A stretch of DNA of 64,000 nt from Cardiocondyla obscurior (Eukaryota; Arthropoda; Insecta; Hymenoptera; Formicidae). Shown one piece after another: positions 24,773 through 37,200 of this stretch. Each line of letters starts with the position of its first letter. The first letter of the stretch is position 1. Made by a program: the position numbers and the translations under genes. The notes beneath the pieces were generated by a model, which was not told where the DNA came from, searched no databases, and was given only the letters and a program-made list of their open reading frames with translations. The stretch lies in contig NC_091864.1 in NCBI RefSeq assembly GCF_019399895.1, forward strand, positions 8,348,001-8,412,000, read 5' to 3'.

Positions 24773-24861
24773 TTCGCAGTCCTAATTTCCTTACTTCAGA
24801 ATTAATTGGAACTCGCCGCATAAGGATTCAATATTCTCGTGAGGTATGTGTGATTCCAGCT

Positions 24862-27800
24862 GAAATAAGTCGGTATAATTATAATAACGATAATGATGTT
24901 CTCTCGTGACATGAAAAATTTTTGTGTGCCGCTTGTAATAAAAATAATGACGGTAACAGGAAATGCAAATAAATTTACTAAAATCGTTACCGTATTCGAT
25001 TCTTTGCATTTGCGGTTGCAATAAAATTACAATAAAATAAGCTTGTAATTCCAAATACCGCTATGTTAATGCTATGTTAATATGTTGGGTTAATCATTCA
25101 ATATAATTAATTAAACATGACAGTAAATAGAAATATATGTATAATGAATAATAAAGGGTGCTTTAAAAATATGAACACGATTAATCAACGTGAGGAAATA
25201 AGAAAATTAAATTACAATTAATTGCAATCCTGGAAACAGAATTACCGAATATAACGCGCATCAAGAATAGCAATATCATTACTACAAGTGTTAATTATAT
25301 TCAGAGAAGCATCGCGGAAGCAGATAGTGAGGTAACCTTTCCTTTAATGCTACGCGATTCAAACGGACTATCGCTTTGGAAACGAGTAAAGCGCGTATTT
25401 AGCTGCTGGCTAGGCGCCCTCTCATAATTAGCAGTTTCCAAAGGATTTCCACCGTGAGTTCCGCTATTGCAGGCGCCGCCAAGATTTATCCGCGTCATCC
25501 TTTTTATTCGGGTATTCACGGGTCGAGGTGCCGAGAAAAAGAACAGAAAGTAAATGGAGACATATTCCTGTAGGAGCTCGCGAAGCACGGTCGATGCAGA
25601 GCGGAAGCTAATGTCAGAGATTAGAGGTAATCCGTTCTCGGCTGGCAATCGTCGGGGACGATCCTCCTCGTTCGCAACCGGGGCGCAGCCTCGATCTAGA
25701 TACCGTAGTCGCCCTGTCGCACCGGAGGTCTCGTTCCTCCTCCTCCTCCCTCCTCTCCTTTTGGTCCTTGGGCCGGATCCCGGCCGCCCTTTTTCGCCGG
25801 CAGATACATTAGAAGGAATTACGGAGGCAACGCATTCCGAGTGACGTGAGCATTAAGACCGCGCAAGACACGGCTGCGTAATTACACTAATTACAGAGTC
25901 GTTAGGATTCTTTATAAATACTGCGTCTTTGTTGGCTTTTCTTTTTTCTCACGACCCCGAGCTTCGGGAGCGAACCGCGGAAGGAATGCGTGTCGACAGC
26001 TTTATGGAAAATTTCGCGGTTTCGCCGGTCCTTGTTTTTCCCGCGAACAAGTTCCCTTTTTGCATTCACCGTTACTGCTATTTGAAAGTTAGAACATGCA
26101 CTGGCGGAAGGGTAAAATAAAAAATCTTGTATCTTTTCCTACGTATTGCGATCTCGTTTGCGATACTCGGACAGCCCTCCCTGCGTATAATGAAATTTTA
26201 CGAGTTATAAATTTAATTATTAAACTTTTCTAATTAAATAACTCTCCGGCATAAATTAAGAGTGCAGGTAACAAAATGTATTTATTCCATTTGAGGGATT
26301 TATTTGTTACTATATTTTGATAGATATTTAATAAAATAAAAATATATGATCTGTTATAGCGCCGTCTGTTACTTTGAATTTAATTTAAGCGGCAATTATC
26401 TGGTCATTGAACGTTAGATTAAAATTCGGCGAATTAGTCGTGAACTTTCCATGCTTCTCTACTTTCACTAAACTCGTCCTCGAGGAAATCGAAAATATAC
26501 ACCTGCGAACTCTTCTTTTCTCTCAATAAGGCTGACTTCGCCATAGTATATGAATAATTAATAGACCCTGCTAATTAAAACGGCAAGCGAACTGCGTTGT
26601 CATTCGTATAACCTGATGCAGCCGTAATTTAAGTGAGATTTCGCTTGTAAAACCGTTCGGTATCTTTATATTTAGATAGATGTTCAAATCGTAAAATATA
26701 CATTCAGATGTAGAATTAAGAAGTTATATAACGTTTCACACAAATTTTGGTGATATTTAAAATTTCGTAGAAAGTAAATTAAATTAGATATTCAAAACGA
26801 TATTTTACTTTTCTTAATTTATATTAATTATAAATTACATGCGAAAATATTCCCCCTCTTTCGAATTCAGAGTTCTAAAAAATACTCGACATTAAAATAT
26901 CGCGGCTATAAATAATTAATAAATGTAGACCTGTAAAAAATTTAACATTAAATTACCCGCGACATTAATTTGCATATCAATAAAATCGCACACGTAAAAA
27001 CATATTGCATAATACGGGTGTGGCTTGACGAATTTCTTCTCGTCATAAGCGACTCGCCTTTCAGGTTCGTTCAAAAGTTCGTAAACCTTTTTTCCGGATT
27101 CATACGTCGACATTGTTTTACGGCACTTAGAATGGCAGAGGCGACGAGACGCCGTGCGTCGCGACGGCGCTGATGGCGTGAGAACACGAAGAGAGAAAGT
27201 TGACGGGAAAAACTCGATTTCGTAAATGTCGAAATAAAAACTTTTCTGTCGCCGGGCTTTCCGCGCCGCGCGCAAATCTCGGGGCGTATTTTCGCGCGGC
27301 AGTCCCTTCGCGATGTCCCGACGTTCTGCGGAAATTGGAACCGGCGACAATCAAACTTAACATCGCGCGAAACACCGTAAACGACGAGGAATCCGTAATC
27401 TCGCGCTATTTCGACCGTCCCGTTTTCATAATAGAATGTTCAATCGCGATAAAGCAATTTTTGTGATGAATTTCTAAAGATAATAGAAATCAGATAGTTC
27501 GCGGACGAATTGGCGAAATTCAAAATTAACACGATTGTTCTTAAAATATCAGCGTAAAATATGATTCCCGAATCAAGTACGTGCGGGTTTTTTTTTTTGC
27601 GGTTCTAAAAATCGCAAGCGATAGTCGAGCAATGTTGTAGGCGCAATTAAATGTTTTAATGCTTCACGAAAGTGTAAGTAAACTTTATTAGTGACTAAAT
27701 TGCGTATACGCGATAGTTAATTTAGCTGTATTTGTATTTTCTCTTAACTTAACTAGTGCTGAATGTTGCAAAGCACGCGCTTTGCGTATGTACGTCATTT

Positions 27801-27968
27801 ATTCTCGGTTTTTCCACGTTAAGGAAACCGTTTCTACATTCAGCGATAAACTACGGATATAAGTAACTACTTTACGCGGTACTTAAAACGCTTCTCGTTT
27901 CTTTAAACGCGATTTCTAAATACATTCGAAAATTATATTCATTTCTTTCGTTTGACGAAGTTAACCTC
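24862..27968. other. Intergenic DNA
   Basis: I see no gene. The stretch is mostly AT-rich with a GC-richer part around 25.5-25.9 kb, where several overlapping frames on both strands look like chance. No recognisable repeats beyond short A/T runs. Confidence 0.45.
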
Positions 27969-27969
27969 A

Positions 27970-29290
27970 AATGATCGATTTAACCTATCGAATATAGCTA
28001 CGTACATATTCATTGCAAATTTGCGATATGCAGAATTTATCATTTGATTAATATATTATTTAATATTCGGAGTATGATTACCTTAAGGATGAAATAACAC
28101 GAGCTACGAAATACTACAGCTTGTTTTCTTTCAGGCTAACCTTAAAATAACGGATATCACAGCAGGACATGTTAATCGCAACTAGACATATCTAAATAGC
28201 AGGAATAGCACAAGCAGCGAATAGCGCCATCTTATATGCGCGACAGCAGCCGCAGACCAATCACAGCCCGAGTTTGATATAGCATTGAGTCTGTTCCGCA
28301 GTAAAAGAAGCAAATGATCGATTTAATCGATCGAATTCTGTGACGTATGCATTAGTTACAGATGCACGACATACTAAATTTATCAGTTGATTAATATTTT
28401 ATATGATATTCGGTGCATGATTACTTTTAGAACGAAATAATGCGAACTGCGGAACGCGGTGCTTTATATACGGATTTGCGACAGCAATCACCAGCAAATC
28501 ATAATCCGAATTTAATAACGACAAAGAAGTGTCAATGTAAAATCAAGCCGCAGACGATTTATCGATTGTATATTTCATAAATGTCATTTAAAAAATATCC
28601 GACAAAGATTTCGTTACGCGAATTTTATAAACGCGAATGTCGTTCACGGTTGCACGATTATTTCAGTTAATAATTTGTTCTTACAATTTCCACTTACTTG
28701 AACAAAGTTTTCAGAAGTTTCTTATGTCCAACGGTGACATCTTGGCCTGGCATCCTTGACATCCTGCGAGGAGGGAGAAGTCCAGGAGGAGCATCGGGTA
28801 TCGATGAAGTACCTCAGGACAAGCAACACTTTTCTTCTTTACCCACGTTGATTTCCAAATGACGCAGCCACAAAACGATGTTTCGTATATGCGAATTCTG
28901 GGCTGTCCTTAAAAGGACAAGTTTCAAATTGAGAGGTATATATTTATTGTGACCCTTAAAAGGATCGATTTTACAATGAGAAATCTTGATTATCCGGGCT
29001 GGTTTCAAAATAACGCCATCTGCGAAGCGCTGCTCCTTGTATGTGATGCAGGTTGGTTTTAAACGAACAAGTTTTTGACTCAGCTTCCAGTGAGAGATGT
29101 TTCCTGTGTCCCGGTCGGATCCCAAATAACGCGAGGCCGCGAAATGCATCTCTTTATATATGAATCCGCGAGTGCAACCGTGAACCAATCACAATTCGGG
29201 TTCGATGACAGTGTAGCATTGAGTCTGTTTCCGCGATAAAATCGATTTAATCAACCGAATACCACAACGAAGGCATTAGTTTTTTAATTA
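27970..29290. repeat. Diverged repeats carrying promoter-like modules
   Basis: Unit A starts at 27970 (AATGATCGATTTAAC), unit B at about 28312 (AATGATCGATTTAATC), and a partial unit C ends at about 29290. A and B align over at least 150 bp, for example TTGATTAATAT followed by GATATTCGG or TAATATTCGG. A and C share TAGCATTGAGTCTGTT then CCGC (28277-28298 and 29211-29233). Each unit has a TATA-like site on minus: ATATAAG at about 28231, TATATAAAGC at about 28461 and TATATAAAGA at about 29151. Units A and C also have a CCAAT element 20-30 bp further up (28256 and 29183). Repeat family unknown. Confidence 0.6.
28711..29149 (-). CDS. Possible two-exon frame inside the repeat cluster
   Basis: Exon 28843-29149 starts ATGCATTTC and ends GTGG before GTAAAG. 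A 79-bp intron ends in a strong pyrimidine tract and CGCAG. Exon 28711-28763 stops at TGA. Together they give 119 mostly basic residues in frame. The first part resembles itself about every 55-65 bp (GGACAAGTTT, GGATCGATTT and GAACAAGTTT on plus), so it may be repeat DNA that happens to be open. The ATG also lies immediately below the TATA-like site, too close for a transcript starting there. No family is recognised. I list it because the splice pair is good; it could be a non-coding transcript. Confidence 0.18.
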
Positions 29291-29431
29291 GTTTTATTTA
29301 ATTAATATTCCACACAAGATTTGGCGAAGAATTTTTAAACGAATAACTCACTGGCAATGTTCGAATACGAGCAGGTGCAAGCAGCGCAGTGCAAGCGGAA
29401 CAAAGCTACTGCGCAACGCGATAGCGCTTAC

Positions 29432-29748
29432 GCGACGGCCCGCCGCATTACGTGCACAGGCTGCAGATCCAGCTCCGTTTCAGTCCCCCGCTGGCGGGTA
29501 ACCGAGTAACTTTGTAGTAAGACGTGTCGTATTCAAGATGGCCGCGGTCGTCGACAATGTCAGAGTGCTTGCAGTCGATCGACGCGCCTTGCGCGACGGC
29601 CCACCGCATTACGTGCCGTGTACAGGCTGCAAATCCAGCTTCGTTTCAGTCCTCCGCCAACTAGTGACCGAGTAACTTTGTAGTAAGACGTGTCGTATTC
29701 AGTGACCGCAGTCGTCGACAATATCAAAGTGCTTGCAGTCGATCGACG
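29432..29748. repeat. Tandem direct repeat, two 156-bp units, 161-bp period
   Basis: Unit 1 is 29432-29587 and unit 2 is 29593-29748. Both run from GCGACGGCCC through GTAACTTTGTAGTAAGACG and TGTCGTATTCA to CTTGCAGTCGATCGACG. Most differences are substitutions and small indels. Unit 1 has AAGATGGCCGCGG where unit 2 has AGTGACCGCAG. The function is unknown. Confidence 0.9.
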
Positions 29749-30449
29749 ATCCATGCACGATGCACGGTCGTTCCACTTCAGTGATCAGTCCGCCGCCGGA
29801 TTCTAGCCTAATAATATCGGAGCAAGAGAGATGACATTCAAGTAACAGGTTATATCGAAATTGAACGAACGACGATGCAACCGTCTTAGCAAACCACATC
29901 CTCATATCCACGATCTGCTTCCGGAGAGCACCTGTGACCAACGTTCTTCCTCATAAAGTAAGTCATATCTCCATTTACGCGTCAACTTTCTTACTTCTCT
30001 GTGCCGTTCGCGTAACCGCGGAGCGATTTCTTTAGCGATAGCTTTAGATCTGTGTCAATCAAGCTTCGAACAAGCTGATCGATGATTAACTTGTATGTTT
30101 CTAACGGTGTCTGTCCCGATCGAGGAATGTAACGTGTTAATATTGCGTAGCGGGCAAGTGTAGTGTTGAGGTCAGCGGGACGGGTGGGGAATCGGCGCGC
30201 GGCCCCGAGCACTGTGTACGTGACTCACACACGCGATGCCAAGCCTCGTACAATTTATGTTATTCTGACCTACGCAACTTCTGTGGCGTACAACACTCGC
30301 GCGCGCTGTTTAGCTCATAGCGTCGCACACTATAACAGACTATATAACCGGCGTCGGAGCGGATCTCTATACGCGTCGTGATATAATTAAGTACATTTCT
30401 ATTCATACTTGTTAATACATACTAAAATTTCTTTTTTGTTCTGTTTCAG

Positions 30450-31226
30450 AAGAGCAGTTGGAGTATTCTCGTCGCCGTAAATTATTGAACGAACTGCATA
30501 CAGTTTGTCGGTCGTTTTTTCGGGAGTGCGCTTAGTCTTCGGGCGAGATTTGTTTCGTTAATTTTAAAAACGCGAGTGCCGCTTAATATAGCGCGTCATA
30601 ATTTCAGTGAGTGTTTTTAATGAATCTTCGCGAAGTAAATTCACTCGGTCGCGGTTTCGCGAGTGCGCGGAAGGATTACATCCCATTCGGAGAGGAGAAG
30701 GGAGCTCAGGATGGGCATCATGCTTCGTCGGAGCAACGTTCTGGTAAGGATAATTAAATAAATTTAAATGTAGAAAAATTTAAAGATTTTATTCAAAAAT
30801 TAAATAATTGTTTTATCAAATATCTAATTAAAAACAAGTTAATAATCTAAATTTTATATTTTATGTTACAGGGTCATCACATTCTATTCTGAGAGGAGGA
30901 GGAGGTTCAGGATGAACATCATACTTCCACGGAGCAACGTCTTGGTAAGAATAAGTTTTTATTAATATTAATAATTTTTCTTGTTTATTGTAATTTTTTA
31001 ATTATTTTGATAATAATTAGAAATAGTAGAAAAATAATTAGTAAGAAAGAAAAAAGAAAACTTAAGTTTAAATGTAGAAAACTTTAAAGATCTTATTTTA
31101 AAATTTTAGAATTGTTTTACCAAATATCTAATTAGAAAACAAGTTAATAATCTAAATTTTATATTTTATGTTACAGTGTCATCGCACCTACGTAGCTGTA
31201 AAACTTCGTCGCTGCGCATCAAACCG
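30450..31226 (+). ncRNA. Possible spliced transcript with a duplicated exon-intron unit
   Basis: Reading plus, a possible exon from 30450 (after TTCTGTTTCAG) ends at 30743 with donor GTAAGG. Exon 30872-30944 lies between ATGTTACAG and GTAAGA. Exon 31177-31226 lies between ATGTTACAG and GTGAGT. The first two exon ends resemble each other (CAGGATG then ATCAT then GGAGCAACGT), and so do the two following introns over their last 110 bp. Spliced frames are short: MGIMLRRSNVL then stops in exon 2, or stays open if exon 2 is skipped. It could be a 5' untranslated region of a gene further right, or a non-coding RNA. Confidence 0.35.
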
Positions 31227-34200
31227 GTGAGTGAGAAATACTTTTTTACAATAATATTCGTAAAAAAAGATTCCCATTAATTGTATATTTAGTACATTTA
31301 ACCAAATCTAATAATAAAGATTAATTAACAATATATAATTTAATACAAAGTCCATTCAATTTAAAAAGAAAAAAAACCAACTTCTGAATTATTTTATATG
31401 CGCGAATATACATATATATATGTATATATCTCCGAGGTATTTGTATAAATATAGGGAGCAATTTGTAGGGAGTGCTCGCAAAAGCTTCCGTTCCACTTTT
31501 TATCAGGTCTACATCGCAAATCGGTCGGTTCCATCATGGGGGGAGTTTTCGTAAATTACCAACGACTCGCGGAATTGCTCCATAACCAAAATGAATTCTA
31601 GGATGCCGTTTCTATTGGGGGGCGGATTCTGCCGGCTTTGCAACAACGATGTAGAGCGCGACGCGAATTCGCATCGGTTGGTAATCGTATTAAAAGGGGT
31701 GAAGCACCCAAGATCGAAACTTTCGCGAGCGAGGTAACGCGTAAAGAGGTCGGAAGGGAGGAATGTAAGAGCGGTACAGGCGGCAAAAGAGGGTAGGCGG
31801 GAAGGGTAAGAAGAAAATAATGGAGGAGTGAGCCCCGACGAAGAGCGAGGAGTCGCTTCGCTTTGAGTTCGCCCTGAGGACTTCTTTCAGAAATTTCGTC
31901 GTGGTAGAGCCGCCTGCCGTTTTATCCATCGTGACTAACGGAGCGTTAATCCTCGAAACGAATTGCTAAAAAACAGTTTATTTTACGTAGCACAGAGCCC
32001 TCGATATTCTTTCACAAACGGTAGTCGCCGGTAAAAGAAGAGCGTAAAGACGGATATTGATTCTTTAATCGTTTAAACCGGCCGTAGGGAAGCATTTCTT
32101 CCGAAATAATATTTCTGTAATACCTTTCTTAGCGATATGTACGTTTAATAAGATAAAAGAACTGATCTCCGATACATTCAATTTGCTCGATTAAATTTCA
32201 CAATATCATAAAAAGCGGGTGGGTAAGAGAAACGTTTAAGATATATAGTTCCAATAATTTTAGAAGAGCACGAATTTTTACGTAACGAGACGAGAGGTTG
32301 TTGTACGCGTGGAAATGAAATCAAGTGTTATTTCGAATGTCCATCGGTTGCGTCCGTATTATGCATTAATGTATTAACTTCTTCCTCACTGGGACGGGCG
32401 AGGAGTTCGTGGGAAAATTCGGAGAACTTTCGGCGAGCCCGCATTCGCTCTCTCCGGCGTTGTACCGTTACAACTCGTTACGGTATCCACCGTCATGAGA
32501 GCTTCATTGTCAAGCTCTGCACCCTAGACATCGTGGACTGATGCCTCAGCTTAATTGGAGTGTTACATACTCCGTTTTCCCTTAGTCGTTCCTCGCTTCT
32601 CTCTCTCTCTTTCGTTGTTGCGAGCACGAGCTCCGGAACTTGTCACAAATTCGACGAGGTGTTGCTATCTACTGAATTCGAGCAAAATAGACAGAGGGAG
32701 GGCGGGAAAGGAAGGGAGAGGGATTAATTGTACAAACGTTTAACTTCTTCCTTGCCGACGCTCAACTCATTATCTAGATCTAGATCACAAATATCAAGAT
32801 TCGTCGGAAGTCTTATAACATGGCGAATGCGACGCAGCGCTCGTTACGTTTCACGTTAATATTTTGGATTTTTGACGTTAGAAAACTGGTTTTAACGATA
32901 TATAAGTAATTTTGTTTAATTATCGAAATTACGAAATGTACAGTAACTTGGTTTTTAGTTTACATATATTATGTAGCGCAGCACAATTCATTGCTAATTC
33001 CGCGCCTGTATTAATGCAATTGTTATTACTGTTATTACGAAAACAAATGTATTTATTACTGAATTATTAATTAAAGGGATTTAATGGCACGTCCAAACGA
33101 TTAATGCCATTTCTATTACTTTCAAAACAAAGAGAACTCTTGATATTCGGTATAATGAATAAGGTTCGTTTAAGGTAATTTTCGAAATATTCCATTTATT
33201 TGTAAAATTCTCATAATTGTTTGTCGTGCATTAATTTATTATTATTACTATCGAGGTTATTACGCTAAAAAATTATAATCTTATACTTTCAATCGTGTGA
33301 TCGAGAAGTTCTGTTTCATAGCTACATAATTTATTTTAGGAAGAGACAGTTAAAATATTTCTATAAAATTTTTTTATGAATGGAACGAAAGAGTGTAATT
33401 AAAAGAAGAAAAACTATAGAAATTTAGGCTGTAGATTCTACGAGTTTTGTGAGGTCTAAAGAAATAGGAGAAGTGCGTCACGCGACGACAACTCGTTTTA
33501 ATTAAATGCCTGTAATTACGTTTCCCGCTAATTGCCGCGCGATGCTTTTAGAAGCATTATACCACTCGGTCAAAAGAAAATTGGGATCTTGCCAAACTCT
33601 TCGTCGATGTTCCTTTTTTATTTTTCTTTCTTTTTTTTTTCTTCTATCGTCTAGTGGTGTCAAATAGCTTGTGAGTATTCTCGCACGAAAGTAGCAACGT
33701 GTGTTTTTTTTACATTTAGTCAACGAAAATGTAATGAAACTCGTTTCGTCGATACCGAATGCTTTTTAATTCGACATTTTTCGGACAAAATTGTTAGACA
33801 ATATCACCGATTGCGCCTCGTCAAATTGTCATATTTTAATGAAAGAGTAGACGTCTTTTAAAATAATTCAATTCACGGTTATAGATTCGACCGAAAATCG
33901 TAATCGCATTTACTTCTGTACGTTTGCTGCGACTCGTGGAAATCACAATTAAACGATTCAATTGTTTTGTTTCTAAGAGCGCGGATCTCTCTTTCTCTTT
34001 GAGCGCAGGCTTCAAGAGACGAAATACATAAGATTACATGGGATGTTATATACCGTGCTTTACCATAGTCTCGCACAGGCAACACTAACTTGAATTCCAT
34101 TTAACACTCCAGATGATTCCATTCTGCCTCGCTTCCTTTTCTCATCGATCTATTACGCGTTCTATGGCGTACAATTACCAGGCAGGAACAGACTGGTTTG

Positions 34201-37200
34201 CCTTACTACGTACATGAATTTACTCTTGCATTAACTGTCGGGAATAATACCGTTCGCACTATAACAACTAAATCACGAGAATTGCTTCCACCATTTGTCG
34301 ATCGTTAAGGTGCTCAGAGCTAACTCTCAATCATTAATACGCCGGAAGAACGTTTCAAACATTTATCAAGCACCTGTTTACAATGCGAAATACGAAATAC
34401 CGTGGTTATTTAAAATGCGGCGGGCGAACGGAAAAATTAATTACGTAGATTATGCTTATTGAAAAGATATTAATATGATGCAAGGCGCGATGTTATATTT
34501 CTCGAGAGGACTGTCGAAATCTTGAACGGGCACCGGGCATTTTATATTAAAGATCCGCGGGTAATTTATTAATTTACTTTCGCGACGTTTGGGAGACGTG
34601 CACGAAAGATGAGGCCAATAAATATCCCCCCGGAATACCAAATGATCCATAGTAATGGGTCTTGATAAATCGAAACAACTTTTACTTCGTGTCGCGCTGA
34701 AGATACAGGCAACGTTGCGTGAGTGCACGGAATAGATTAAACGCTAAATTCGAATACTCGAAGTGAACAAGATATTGCAATTTAAAAAAAAAAAAAAAAA
34801 GTAACGTTCTTGTTAGTTATTAATTGTTCATGCTTACGGTACATCGATCAATCATTCTCGTTTATTTTATTCGGACGGAGTAACGGTATTTTCGGTATTA
34901 AAAATAATTATCATATATATTCTTAATAGCTGGAAAGTATTTAATAATGTTTCGTATCGTAAGATTTTAAATGTAACAACGACGAATAAGTAAGACGGAA
35001 GAGATAGGCATGTAAAGCGGTTTCGAAAGAACGAGCGGTCGAAAGTGCAAGCAGTTACCTATGTGTGATCGATCCCCGTAACGCGGAAGTTTACAAATTC
35101 CACATAATTTGTGAAAGTAATCTCCATAATTTGCAGAACCTATCGACAATCACATAGTTTGGTACTCGGCAGCAGGACCGACCGCATTATGCTGCATATT
35201 TGGTCACATAATAGTAGTCTATAGAAACCAACCTCGAACGTATAATTAATAGGATTAGATAAACCGTCTTTACTCTATATAATTATTGACGTGCATTTCA
35301 CGTTATAGATTAATCTAATAAATAATGCAGCAGTAATTATTAATCTACATAATAATTTTATATGAATTTTGCTAATAATTAATTTCGTGTGCAATTTGCA
35401 TTTTAATTTAATTAATGGGAAACATTTTTAGTTGCCTATCAAAAACAACTAGCTTTTCTTTTTTTTTTTCTTTTCTTTTTTTTTACATCGAATAGAAAAA
35501 TATTACGTTCCATTTGGCAAATGATAAAACGGCTGAAACAAAGCTAGTAAATTTTACGTAAGTTCAAACGCCGGGTCTTACCGATACATCTAAAGACACT
35601 CGATCAATTTAAAGTTTCGCCTTTGCTTTTTCATCGTCAACTTATTCCTTGTAGTTTTCATTAATCGTCTATCTCCTTTTTATCGTTTCTTTATTCCCGC
35701 GGTGCCTCATTTCGGTCCTTTTTACGCATCGTTCAGTTGATCCTTCAAAGGAAGCCTGTCGCATGGCGGGCATAAAGGCGCGCCGGCACGAGCTCGTTTC
35801 CGAGAATGTACAATCTTAAAGATACTAATACAAACGAATGTATATTCTCGCTGTCCAAAGATGTGGGGTCGGATCTTGCGGATTGTTCGGTAGGAAACTC
35901 GGTGGGTGGGAGAGGGGGAGGTTCGGCCACGGTTATATATATAAGATAATAGTCGCACGTGGGGTATCTCGAGTAGGATGAGGTGGACTCCTCAGCGACG
36001 CCCAAGGGACAGATATATTATTACTAAAGGGTAGGAAATTTAGGAGCCGCGAGCCCTCGATGAAGTGCAGGGGACCGTGCGGCGCGGAGAAAAGGGCCCC
36101 GAAACGGGGGAACAGAGAGTACGCGTACGTACGGGATAGACGAGAAGAGGCCGGGACAGCGGAGGGTTTTGCATTAGTAGAGTGCAGTAGCCACATTGCT
36201 CCTTTGAGACTTAGGCGGTTCGCGGTTCCGCGGTTAATGCGTTTGTTCCGGCGAATCGATAGCGTAAAACCAACGGTTGTAAGACGCGCGAACGTTTGGA
36301 CCCTTATCACATTACGACGACGTTTCGTACCTGCAAAATATATATATATATATATATTCTTTTTTTGTTTTTCACGCGCTCGCCGTTTCAATCGGGCTCT
36401 TTGTCTGTGCGTTTTAATCTTTAAAGATCGAATCGTTTAAAAGCAAGTTAAATGAGATTAGAGGCTTAATTGACGGTTGGCATTACCGGGCGTAATTCTA
36501 TTATAATTGAATGAAAGGTAATTCGAAGACCTCGCTCGCATGTGACACTTTTAAAAGCGTTCTTTTATCTACTTTTATTCAGATTTTTTTCTTTTTTTTT
36601 TTTTCGACTGATCTACGATTTACTGCGACATACCTTGGAGTTTCTTCTCTCAAAGCAAACAGCAATGATGGGTTAATGAGATCAAGTGATTAATTGGATT
36701 CAGAATTAAAAACTTGCTCCTTATCGCATTTGCATCGAGTTTACATTACTAACTGGCTATTAAAAAGTAGTTATTCTTACAGACTATCTTACAGTTTCTG
36801 TTACGCGCGCTTTTAATCTCAATTTTACTTACGTTCTTTTTTTTTTCTTTTATTAAAAATTTTTCTTAGTCTGCGTGATCGTTAAAATCTTAATATGGAT
36901 CTTAAATAACTTTATAATCATCAGTGTATATTTACTATGCCGTAACGTGCCATCAATATATGTCGATAACATCGCGGGGCCAATGTAAAATTTTATTAAC
37001 AAAGTCTCTACTATGCGGAATCACTATTGCAATACCGCGATTTAATAAACGGAAATAAGAAGAGAGATCGTTATGATAATAACGTGCCTTTGCGAACGGA
37101 AAATTTTTATGTAATGTCGAATAATTCGTTGCCCAGTCCGCGTTATATTGAGGATATCGATTCGAGCCGAGTAATGTCGTCTCGCGTTTCCCTAGGGCCA

